Shown here: positions 1 to 6,119 of the stretch, piece by piece
Numbering within the stretch: position 1 is the stretch's first letter
Layout: every line of letters begins with the position of its first letter
Assembly (NCBI GenBank): GCA_039812545.1
Contig: JBDIAR010000173.1
Coordinates: forward strand, 1-6,783
Length of the DNA: 6,783 nucleotides
Source: JBDIAR01 sp039812545
GTDB taxonomy: Bacteria; Actinomycetota; Actinomycetes; Actinomycetales; Dermatophilaceae
Direction of reading: 5' to 3'
Translations under genes and position numbers: made by a program
Notes under the pieces: generated by a model
Told to the model about the DNA's origin: nothing
Seen by the model: only the letters and a program-made list of their open reading frames with translations
Databases searched by the model: none

Positions 1-18
1 CCGTGGCACCATGCAGCT

Positions 19-708
19 ATGCCGTCGTCCCCGCCCGAACTGACCCCGGCCCGCCGGTCGGCGGTGCTTCGGCAGGCACTCTCGGTCGGGCTGGCCACCG
101 GGGCCTATGGCGTGAGCTTCGGGGCGCTCTCGGTCGCCGCGGGATTCTCGGTGTGGCAGACGGTGGCCTCCTCGCTGCTGCTGTTCACGGGGGGTTCGCA
201 GTTCGCCGTCGCCGGGATCGCCGGTTCCGGGGGTTCGGCCGCCGCGGCGGTGGCGACCTCGACGATGCTCGGGGTCCGCAACGGCCTCTACGGCCTGCAG
301 GTGTCCCAGGTCCTCGAGGTCGACGGTTGGCGCCGTCCGCTGGCCGCGCAGTGGACCATCGACGAGTCCACGGCGGTCAGCCAGGCCCAGCCCGAACCTC
401 CGGCGGCCCGACTCGGGTTCTGGGCCACCGGTGGCGCCGTCTACCTGTTCTGGAACCTGTTCACCCTCGTCGGCGCCCTGATCGGCAATGCCCTGGGCGA
501 CCCCCGGCGCTACGGCCTGGACGCCGCGGCATCGGCCGCCTTCCTCGCCCTGCTCTGGCCGCGCCTTCGCTCGCGAGATGCCCGGGCCACGGGCATCGCC
601 GCGTTCGCCGTCGCATTGGCCCTGGCCCCACACGTGCCGGCCGGTATGCCGGTGCTTGCGGCCGCCGTCGTGGCCGTCATCGTCGGATTGCGGAGGAAGG
701 CCCCGTGA
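19..708 (+). CDS. azlC: AzlC family branched-chain amino acid exporter, large subunit
   Basis: A 229-residue membrane protein of the AzlC family, which with a small AzlD partner exports branched-chain amino acids and analogues across the cytoplasmic membrane. Family features visible are the N-terminal GAYGVSFGALSVAAGFS stretch (residues 28-44), the LFTGGSQFAVAG segment (55-66), the VRNGLYG motif (86-92) and the conserved acidic pair in TIDES (113-117). Hydrophobic segments follow at about 133-160, 168-182 and 192-225. The length is normal for the family. The start is uncertain: no Shine-Dalgarno sequence is visible before ATG 19, and the frame stays open to the left edge, so the true start could lie outside the window. 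The stop overlaps the GTG start of azlD. The exact substrate cannot be read from sequence. Confidence 0.9.
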   Translation: MPSSPPELTPARRSAVLRQALSVGLATGAYGVSFGALSVAAGFSVWQTVASSLLLFTGGSQFAVAGIAGSGGSAAAAVATSTMLGVRNGLYGLQVSQVLEVDGWRRPLAAQWTIDESTAVSQAQPEPPAARLGFWATGGAVYLFWNLFTLVGALIGNALGDPRRYGLDAAASAAFLALLWPRLRSRDARATGIAAFAVALALAPHVPAGMPVLAAAVVAVIVGLRRKAP

Positions 709-1034
709 TCTACCCGGCCGCTTCGTGGACCACCGTCTTGGTGTCCGCCCTGCTCGCCTTCGCGCTGAAGTACGCGGGCTACCTCGTGCCCGCCCGGCAC
801 CTGCAGGGCCGACGGACGGCAGCGGTGACCGCCCTGCTGCCGGTGGCCCTGCTGTCCGCGCTGCTCGCCGTCCAGTCGTTCACCGGGTCCGACGGTGGTC
901 CGGTCGTCGACGCCCGGGCCGGCGGGCTCGCCGTCGCGGTGGTCGCCCTCGTCCTGCGCGCGCCGTTCCTGCTGGTCGTGATCCTCGCGGCCGTAACCGC
1001 CGCCGTGCTGCGGGCGGCGGGCCTGGCCGCCTGA
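705..1034 (+). CDS. azlD: AzlD family branched-chain amino acid exporter, small subunit
   Basis: A 109-residue hydrophobic protein matching the AzlD family in size and layout, the small subunit that works with AzlC in amino acid export. Membrane segments lie at about residues 7-27, 38-57, 72-88 and 88-106. Typical family features are the Lys-Tyr-Ala-Gly-Tyr-Leu-Val-Pro stretch near residue 22, LLPVALLSALLAVQ (44-57), the DAR triplet (69-71) and LRAPFLLVV (84-92). I chose the GTG start at 705 because it overlaps the azlC stop as GTGA and has a strong GGAGG site at 692-696 with suitable spacing. The same frame is open further upstream, but that part is out-of-frame azlC and not a real extension. 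Expression is very likely coupled to azlC translation. Confidence 0.9.
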   Translation: MIYPAASWTTVLVSALLAFALKYAGYLVPARHLQGRRTAAVTALLPVALLSALLAVQSFTGSDGGPVVDARAGGLAVAVVALVLRAPFLLVVILAAVTAAVLRAAGLAA

Positions 1035-1044
1035 CCGGGCGCCA

Positions 1045-1098
1045 GGCATACCGGGTCTCAGGGCGACCCCCGAGCCCCCGGCATACCGGGCCTCAGGG
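1045..1098. repeat. Pair of 19-bp direct repeats
   Basis: Two copies of GGCATACCGGGYCTCAGGG lie at 1045-1063 and 1080-1098, identical except for T or C at one position, with a 35-bp period. The second copy runs over the stop codon and last residues of the minus-strand regulator gene. Each copy begins with the heptamer GGCATAC that is common through the window. Their function is unknown; they may simply contribute the stems of the hairpins found here. Confidence 0.8.
1051..1081. terminator. Imperfect hairpin between convergent genes, possible bidirectional terminator
   Basis: The arms CCGGG-T-CTC-A-GGG (1051-1063) and CCC-C-GAG-CC-CCCGG (1068-1081) pair over 11 positions, interrupted by a small internal loop and an A-C mismatch, around a CGAC loop. 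A second hairpin follows at 1086-1112 (CCGGGC with GCCCGG, inner CTCA with TGAG) and covers the end of the regulator gene. Both sit where the azlCD transcript meets the converging gntR transcript, which is the expected place for a shared terminator. Neither has a U-tract, so an intrinsic terminator of the standard type is not demonstrated. Confidence 0.4.
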
Positions 1099-1887
1099 TG
1101 AGGTGAGCCCGGGCGACATCGGCAGCGCGGCATACGCCCGGCGGATATGACGCTCGATGACCTCGGCGGCGAGTTCGGGCTCGCCGGCGGCGATCGCCGC
1201 GTAGATCCCCCGATGTTCCTCGCGCAGGACGTCGGCGAAACCGTCGAAATCGTCCACCCGATGGAAGGCCGCCAGAATCGGAAGACGCATCGATTCGCGG
1301 ATCGCCGTGGTCATGTCGGTCACGAGTTCGTTGCGGCTGGCCCGGGCGACCGCGACGTGGAAGGCCGTGTCGGCCCGGTTGAAGTCCTCCAGCCCGACGT
1401 GCGGGTCCTCCATCTCCCGCAACGGCCCGTCGATGGCGGCCAGGTCATCCCGGGTCGCGTTCAGTGCCGCGAGCCGGGCACTGGACCGCTCCAGGGTCAC
1501 CCGGGCCTCCAACACGTCGCCCAGCGGAAACCGGTTGAGCGCCACGTGCAGGCGCAACAGCCGGGTCAGCGCCCGACCGGGTACCGCCGTCACGATGGTC
1601 CCGCCCTGGGCGCCGGCGCCCGGTCGCGATCGCAACACCCCCCGGGACTCCAGCGACCGGATTCCCTCACGCACCGCCGAACGACCCACCCCGAATTGAG
1701 CGGCCAGGTCACGTTCGGCGGGCAACCGGTCTCCCACGCATACCCGGCCGTCGAGGATCGCCTCCTCCACCCAGTCCACGACAACCTCGAATGCCTTGGC
1801 GCCCTGCTGGAGCACGGGCTGACCGCCGGCCACCGACTGCGACGGCAGTGACGAGTTCGCATCGAAGCGCGGGAAGTTCGACGTCAT
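1093..1887 (-). CDS. GntR family regulator with FCD domain, probable lactate operon repressor (LldR/LutR-like)
   Basis: A 264-residue transcription factor of the FadR subgroup of GntR proteins. The winged helix-turn-helix is at about residues 30-98 and contains the typical GDRLPAERDLAAQFGVGRSA stretch (52-71), VREGIRSLESRGVL (72-85) and a wing rich in Gly and Arg. The FCD ligand-binding domain covers about 105-252. Its usual metal-binding set is present as Asp173, His177, His225 and His247, which in related proteins holds a metal that contacts a carboxylate effector. The ATG at 1887 is preceded by AGAAAGG six bases upstream. It is transcribed divergently from lldP, and a palindrome between them suits a FadR-type dimer, so it most likely represses the lactate operon and itself. 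L-lactate as the effector is inferred from context. The N-terminal 30 residues are poorly conserved, so a later start is possible. Confidence 0.9.
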   Translation of the reverse strand: MTSNFPRFDANSSLPSQSVAGGQPVLQQGAKAFEVVVDWVEEAILDGRVCVGDRLPAERDLAAQFGVGRSAVREGIRSLESRGVLRSRPGAGAQGGTIVTAVPGRALTRLLRLHVALNRFPLGDVLEARVTLERSSARLAALNATRDDLAAIDGPLREMEDPHVGLEDFNRADTAFHVAVARASRNELVTDMTTAIRESMRLPILAAFHRVDDFDGFADVLREEHRGIYAAIAAGEPELAAEVIERHIRRAYAALPMSPGLTSP

Positions 1888-1889
1888 CC

Positions 1890-1919
1890 TTGACCTTTCT
1901 CCCGGGTGACCTCTAGCGT
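1890..1919 (+). promoter_or_regulatory. Candidate promoter for the lldP operon
   Basis: TTGACC at 1890-1895 and TAGCGT at 1914-1919 form a plausible housekeeping -35/-10 pair with an 18-bp spacer, reading toward lldP. Transcription would begin near 1926, just before the palindrome at 1932-1948, so a bound repressor would block initiation or early elongation. The -35 box also lies within the gntR leader on the other strand. This is a visual match only; the leader to the lldP start would be about 84 bases. Confidence 0.4.
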
Positions 1920-1929
1920 GTCATACCAC

Positions 1930-1958
1930 ATGAAAGGTCAGACCTTTCGGTACGTCAA
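1930..1958 (-). promoter_or_regulatory. Candidate promoter for the GntR regulator gene
   Basis: On the minus strand, TTGACG (1958 to 1953) and TTTCAT (1935 to 1930) are spaced by 17 bp and would start a transcript about 35-40 bases before the gntR ATG. The palindrome at 1932-1948 fills most of the spacer and part of the -10 box, which predicts autorepression. The -10 matches the consensus only moderately (four of six), so confidence is limited. Confidence 0.35.
1932..1948. promoter_or_regulatory. Palindromic operator of FadR/LldR type
   Basis: GAAAGGTCAGACCTTTC is a perfect inverted repeat: two 8-bp arms around a single central A at 1940. Its core GGTC-N-GACC has the GT-N3-AC centre typical of operators bound by FadR-subgroup GntR repressors; the outer bases are A/T rather than the T/A of the best-known LldR sites. 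It lies in the divergent gap between the regulator gene and lldP and overlaps candidate promoters in both directions. Binding by the adjacent regulator is an inference, though a strong one. Confidence 0.75.
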
Positions 1959-2009
1959 GTTAGGCGTCCGCCCACCCCGAAGACTGCAAGCCCGACGATG
2001 GAGTCCGGA

Positions 2010-3761
2010 ATGACCAGTGCCCTGCTGGTGAACGCAGACCCGTTCACCCCGACGACCAACCCCGTGGGCGGCAGTCTCGCCGTCTCGGCGCTGGTCGGAA
2101 TGCTTCCCCTGCTCACCATCTTCGTCACCCTCGGCGGGTTGCGCTGGGCGGCCTGGAAGGCGGCCCTCGCCTCGCTGGTCGTCGCGATCCTCGTGGCGAT
2201 CCTGGCCTACCGTATGCCGGCCCCGCTGGCACTCCTCTCGGCGAGCGAGGGTGCCGCGTTCGGGATCATGCCGATCATCTGGATCGTGTTCTGCGGCATC
2301 GTGTTGTACGAGATCACGGTGGTCAGCGGTCGGGCCGACGACCTGGGTGCGATGTTCAACAAGATCTCGGACGACCCACGGATTCAGGGCATCCTCATCG
2401 CGTTCTGCTTCGGCGGCCTGCTCGAGGCGATCGCCGGGTTCGGTGCCCCGGTCGCCATCACCGGCGTGATGCTCGCCGGCATCGGGTTCCCCGCGTTTCG
2501 CGCGGCCTGCATCGTCTTGCTGGCCAACACCGCTCCCGTGGCCTTCGGTGCGATCGCGACCCCCATCATCACCGCGGGCACCCTGACCGGGATTTCGAAG
2601 GACCACATCGGCGCCCTCGTCGGTCACCAGACGCCGCTGTTCGCGGCGTTCGTCCCGATCCTGCTCCTGCTCATGGCTGACGGGAAGAAGGGCGTCAAGG
2701 AGGTCTGGCCGATCGCGTTGCTCGTCGGTGCCGTGTTCGCCGTCGCGCAGTGGTGGTCCAGCAACCACTGGTCGGTCGAGCTGACCGACATCGTCTCCTC
2801 CCTGGCGGCCCTGGTCGCCGCGGTCCTCATGTTGCGCGTCTGGAAGCCGAAGGGGACCCCCGAAGCGGTGCAGCGACTCCACGGCGTCCGGGAGACCGAA
2901 CAGCGCCAGCTCGAGTCCGAGGGCCACTCACACTCTCAGCACTCCGACACCTTCGACCGTATCCAGCGCGCCGTCGCCGGGCTCACCCCGGCCAAGATCT
3001 TGATGGCCCTCGTCCCCTACCTGCTCGTCATCGTCGTGCTCTCGGCGGCCAAGCTCGTCGGTCCGATCAAGGACTGGTTGGCCAGCACGTCGATCAAGGT
3101 GAGCTGGCCGGGCCTGTACGAGAACCTCGTCGGCAAGAACGGCCTCCCGTCCGTCGACAAGGCGGGCAAGCCGAGCGGCAGCGCGGTGTACAACTTCAAC
3201 TGGCTGGAGAACCCCGGCACGCTGATCCTCATCTGCAGCATCCTGACCGCCATCATCTTCGGCGTCATCGCCAAGTGGGGTTCGACCTTCATCGTCGTGC
3301 TCAACCGGATGAAGTTCGCGATCCTCACGGTCGCCTGCGTCCTGGCACTGGCATACGTGATGAACCAGTCCGGTCAGACCACGGCGATTGGCACCTGGAT
3401 CGCCGGTGCGGGCACCGCGTTCGCGTACTTCTCACCCATCCTCGGCTGGCTCGGCGTGGCCGTCACCGGTTCGGATACCTCCGCCAACGCCTTGTTCGCC
3501 ACCCTGCAGCAGACCACCGCGTCCAAGGCGGGCCTCGACCCGACCTTGCTGGTGGCCGCCAACAGTTCTGGTGGGGTCGTCGGCAAGATGATCTCCCCGC
3601 AGAACCTGACGATCGCCGCCACCGCAGTCGGCCTGCTCGGCAAGGAGTCCGACATCTTCCGCAAGGTCATCTGGTGGAGCCTCGGCATGCTCGCCGCAAT
3701 GTGCCTCTTGGTCGGACTGCAGTCCGGGATCCTGGCCAACATGCTCCCCACGTTCAAGTGA
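2010..3761 (+). CDS. lldP: L-lactate permease, LldP family
   Basis: A 583-residue polytopic membrane transporter of the lactate permease family, which imports L-lactate (and often D-lactate or glycolate) with protons. Many hydrophobic helices run through its length. Conserved stretches include GFGAPVA (143-149), NTAPVAFGAIATP (173-185), GSDTSAN (487-493) and NSSGGVVGKMISPQN (518-532). I prefer ATG 2010 because GGAG at 2000-2003 sits six bases upstream; ATG 1998 in the same frame would add four residues but has no clear binding site. A polar loop near 290-320 includes a small His-rich patch, and another polar loop occurs near 360-395 before helices resume. It heads the lactate operon and lies downstream of the palindromic operator. 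Length and motifs agree with a complete, functional permease. Confidence 0.95.
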   Translation: MTSALLVNADPFTPTTNPVGGSLAVSALVGMLPLLTIFVTLGGLRWAAWKAALASLVVAILVAILAYRMPAPLALLSASEGAAFGIMPIIWIVFCGIVLYEITVVSGRADDLGAMFNKISDDPRIQGILIAFCFGGLLEAIAGFGAPVAITGVMLAGIGFPAFRAACIVLLANTAPVAFGAIATPIITAGTLTGISKDHIGALVGHQTPLFAAFVPILLLLMADGKKGVKEVWPIALLVGAVFAVAQWWSSNHWSVELTDIVSSLAALVAAVLMLRVWKPKGTPEAVQRLHGVRETEQRQLESEGHSHSQHSDTFDRIQRAVAGLTPAKILMALVPYLLVIVVLSAAKLVGPIKDWLASTSIKVSWPGLYENLVGKNGLPSVDKAGKPSGSAVYNFNWLENPGTLILICSILTAIIFGVIAKWGSTFIVVLNRMKFAILTVACVLALAYVMNQSGQTTAIGTWIAGAGTAFAYFSPILGWLGVAVTGSDTSANALFATLQQTTASKAGLDPTLLVAANSSGGVVGKMISPQNLTIAATAVGLLGKESDIFRKVIWWSLGMLAAMCLLVGLQSGILANMLPTFK

Positions 3762-3775
3762 CCTCCCCAGGGAGG
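3762..3775 (+). promoter_or_regulatory. Hairpin directly after the lldP stop, in the lldP-lldE gap
   Basis: CCTCCC (3762-3767) and GGGAGG (3770-3775) are perfectly complementary arms starting at the base after the lldP stop; a real RNA stem would probably use the outer five pairs with a four-base loop. There is no U-tract, so it is more likely an RNA-stability or attenuation element than a full terminator. Effect not demonstrated. Confidence 0.3.
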
Positions 3776-3810
3776 GTCCCGTCCATCATCCCCGAGAGGA
3801 TCTCGATCCG

Positions 3811-4566
3811 ATGACGACCTCAGCCCCGAGGGTCGCACTCTTCGCCACCTGTATCAACGACACGATGTTCCCCGGGACGGCGGTGGCCACCACCAAGGTG
3901 CTCAGCCGGCTCGGGTGCACCGTGGAGTTCCCGGTGAAGCAGACCTGCTGCGGCCAGATGTTCACCAACACCGGGTATGCCGATGAGGCGATGGGCTCGG
4001 TGCGCACCTTCGTCGAGGCGTTCGGCTCGTACGACTATGTCGTCGGGCCGAGCGGCTCGTGCGTCGGGTCGGTACGCGATCAGCACCCGATGCTCGCCGA
4101 CCTCGCCGGCGACGACGGGCTGGTTCGGGAGGTGGCCGCCCTGGCTCCCAGGGTGTACGACCTGTCCGAGTTCATCGTCGACGTCCTCGGGGTCGAGGAC
4201 GTGGGGGCCTACTTCCCGCATCGGGTGACGTACCACTCGACCTGCCACTCGCTGCGGGTGGCCAAGGTGGGCGATCGTCCCGAGCGCCTGCTGAAGGCGG
4301 TCAAGTCGCTCACCTATCTCCCGTTGGCGAACGCCACGGAGTGTTGCGGGTTCGGTGGGACGTTCTCGATGAAGAACGCCGACCTATCCGTCTCGATGGC
4401 GGCCGACAAGGCCCGCCACGTCCGGGACACCGGCGCGGAGGTCCTGGTCGCCGGCGACAATTCGTGCCTGCTCAACGTCGGCGGCATCTTGAACCGGCAA
4501 CGCTCCGGCATACGGATCATGCACCTCGCCGAGGTGCTGGCATCGACCGAGGAGGCACCGGCATGA
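3811..4566 (+). CDS. lldE: L-lactate oxidation complex subunit LldE/LutA (CCG-domain Fe-S protein)
   Basis: A 251-residue cytoplasmic protein of the LutA/YkgE family, one of three subunits that oxidise L-lactate to pyruvate and pass electrons to the respiratory chain. It contains two cysteine-rich CCG domains: Cys14, Cys46-Cys47 and Cys84 in the first, and Cys145, Cys178-Cys179 and Cys219 in the second, each with the characteristic Cys-Cys-Gly and a downstream Ser-Cys (PSGSC, DNSC). These domains resemble those of heterodisulfide reductase subunit B and glycolate oxidase GlcF, which suggests iron-sulfur or electron-transfer roles. The start has AGAGGA at 3795-3800, ten bases upstream, which is slightly long. 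The 3' end overlaps lldF as ATGA. All eight motif cysteines are intact. Also called lutA in Bacillus. Confidence 0.95.
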   Translation: MTTSAPRVALFATCINDTMFPGTAVATTKVLSRLGCTVEFPVKQTCCGQMFTNTGYADEAMGSVRTFVEAFGSYDYVVGPSGSCVGSVRDQHPMLADLAGDDGLVREVAALAPRVYDLSEFIVDVLGVEDVGAYFPHRVTYHSTCHSLRVAKVGDRPERLLKAVKSLTYLPLANATECCGFGGTFSMKNADLSVSMAADKARHVRDTGAEVLVAGDNSCLLNVGGILNRQRSGIRIMHLAEVLASTEEAPA

Positions 4567-6119
4567 GTTCGAATCTCGCCTCACCGCAGCACACCTACCT
4601 GGGCTGGCCGAAGTTCCCCAAGGCCGCTCGCACCGCCTTGGACAACACGGTGCAGCGGCGCAACCTCGCGCACGCCACCTCCACCATCCGTGCCAAGCGG
4701 GCGGCGGTGGTCGGCGAAGTACCGCACTGGGAAGATCTGCGCGTCCTCGGCGCGCGGATCAAGGACGGGATGCTCGAACACCAGGACGCGATGCTGCTCC
4801 ACCTCGAGGAAAAGCTGACCGCCGCGGGTACGAAGGTCCACTGGGCCCGCAACGGCCAGGAGGCCAACAAGATCATCGTCGAGATCGTCAAGGCGGCCGG
4901 TGTCGACGAGGTCGTCAAGGTCAAGTCGATGGCGACCCAGGAGATCGAGATGAACGAGGCACTTGAGGCCGAGGGCATCAGCGCTTGGGAGACCGACCTC
5001 GCCGAACTCATCGTCCAGCTGGGACACGACACCCCGAGCCACATCCTCGTGCCGGCGATCCACCGCAACCGCAGCGAGATCCGGGAGATCTTCAAGCGCG
5101 AGATGGGAAAGGTCGGCACCCCGGCACCGGAGGGGATCTCCGACAATCCGCCGGACCTGGCGGGAGCCGCCCGAGTCCACCTGCGCGAGAAATTCCTGCG
5201 CGCCGTCGTCGCCACCTCCGGCGCGAATTTCATGATCGCCGAGACCGGCACGCTCGTCGTCGTGGAGTCAGAGGGCAACGGCCGGATGTGCCTGACCCTG
5301 CCGCAGACCCTCGTGTCGGTGGTCGGGATCGAGAAGGTGCTGCCGACCTGGCAGGACCTGGAGGTGTTCCTCCAACTCCTGCCGCGATCCTCCACGGGCG
5401 AGCGGATGAACCCGTACACCTCGATGTGGACCGGTCCGACGGCGGGCGACGGGCCGCAGGACGTCCACGTCGTCCTCGTCGACAACGGCCGCACCCATGT
5501 CCTCGCCGACGACGTCGGACGGCAGGCGTTGCGGTGCATCCGGTGTTCGGCCTGCCTGAACATCTGCCCGGTCTACGAGCGCGCCGGCGGGCACGCCTAC
5601 GGGTCGGTCTATCCCGGGCCGATCGGGGCGATCCTCACGCCCCAGCTGCGTGGTGTCAGTTCCGAACTCGACCAGAGCCTGCCGTATGCCAGTTCGCTGT
5701 GCGGCGCGTGCTACGAGGTCTGCCCGGTGCGGATCAACATCCCCGAGGTTCTGGTCCACATGCGGATGAAGGTGGTCGACGAGAAGAAGCGCAACCACAA
5801 GGTTCCGACCGCGGAGATGGCGGCGATGACGGCGGGGTCGTGGCTGATGAGCGACCACCGCCACCTCGAATGGGCCCAGAAGGCGGCCACGACCGGGTCC
5901 AAGCTCCAGCAGAAGCTCTTCGGCAAGAAGGTCATTCGCCAACTCCCCTGGCCGGCGGCGATCTGGACCGGCACCAAGGACGTGCCGATGCCACCGCAAG
6001 AATCGTTCCGCGACTGGTGGGCTCGCACCGACGGCGGGCGCACGGAGGGCTTCAACACCGGTGCCGGCACCGGCACCGGCACCGGCATTAACGGCCCGGA
6101 TACGGAGGGACGGTCATGA
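4563..6119 (+). CDS. lldF: L-lactate oxidation complex subunit LldF/LutB (LUD domain plus 4Fe-4S ferredoxin domain)
   Basis: A 518-residue subunit of the lactate oxidation complex. The LUD domain spans about residues 65-305 and includes GANFMIAETGT (220-230) and EGNGR (237-241). The C-terminal ferredoxin domain has Cys325, Cys328, Cys331 and Cys335-Pro, then a second group at Cys380, Cys383 and Cys387-Pro; Ser377 stands where a standard motif would have a further cysteine. A conserved PPQESFRDWW (477-486) closes the core. The remaining 30 or so residues form a flexible tail containing Gly-Thr repeats encoded by a hexanucleotide repeat, making the protein longer than the roughly 475-480 residues of well-known relatives. 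ATG 4563 overlaps the lldE stop and has GGAGG at 4551-4555, seven bases before it. The frame is open upstream only as an lldE shadow. Confidence 0.95.
   Translation: MSSNLASPQHTYLGWPKFPKAARTALDNTVQRRNLAHATSTIRAKRAAVVGEVPHWEDLRVLGARIKDGMLEHQDAMLLHLEEKLTAAGTKVHWARNGQEANKIIVEIVKAAGVDEVVKVKSMATQEIEMNEALEAEGISAWETDLAELIVQLGHDTPSHILVPAIHRNRSEIREIFKREMGKVGTPAPEGISDNPPDLAGAARVHLREKFLRAVVATSGANFMIAETGTLVVVESEGNGRMCLTLPQTLVSVVGIEKVLPTWQDLEVFLQLLPRSSTGERMNPYTSMWTGPTAGDGPQDVHVVLVDNGRTHVLADDVGRQALRCIRCSACLNICPVYERAGGHAYGSVYPGPIGAILTPQLRGVSSELDQSLPYASSLCGACYEVCPVRINIPEVLVHMRMKVVDEKKRNHKVPTAEMAAMTAGSWLMSDHRHLEWAQKAATTGSKLQQKLFGKKVIRQLPWPAAIWTGTKDVPMPPQESFRDWWARTDGGRTEGFNTGAGTGTGTGINGPDTEGRS
6060..6089 (+). 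repeat. Hexanucleotide tandem repeat (GGCACC) within lldF
   Basis: Five in-frame hexamers read GGTGCC, then GGCACC three times, then GGCATT, encoding Gly-Ala, three Gly-Thr and Gly-Ile near the C-terminus of LldF. The first two units form the perfect 12-bp palindrome GGTGCCGGCACC (6060-6071). The array ends 26 bases before the lldG start. A repeat of six bases cannot shift the frame, so changes in copy number would only alter tail length. Confidence 0.85.

Noticed and set aside
3..704. GTG-initiated frame from position 3 running into azlD
   Set aside because: The part before 705 is Arg/Gly/Pro-rich out-of-frame azlC; only the portion from GTG 705 matches AzlD.
1147..1851. Plus-strand open frame of 234 codons opposite the gntR gene
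   Set aside because: No domain is recognisable, and the minus strand encodes a clear GntR/FCD protein with its metal-binding residues.
1938..2927. Long minus-strand open frame of 329 codons opposite lldP
   Set aside because: Its product is rich in Arg, Asp, Gly and Glu with no recognisable domain, it is antisense to well-conserved lldP, and such long antisense frames are common in high-GC DNA.
4059..4562. Upstream extension of the lldF frame inside lldE
   Set aside because: The extension translates to Arg/Gly-rich sequence in the wrong frame of lldE; the ATG at 4563 has a strong ribosome binding site and begins the conserved protein.
5268..5999. Minus-strand open frame of 243 codons opposite lldF
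   Set aside because: Low-complexity Arg/Gly/His/Asp-rich translation, antisense to the conserved LUD and ferredoxin regions; a GC-driven shadow.
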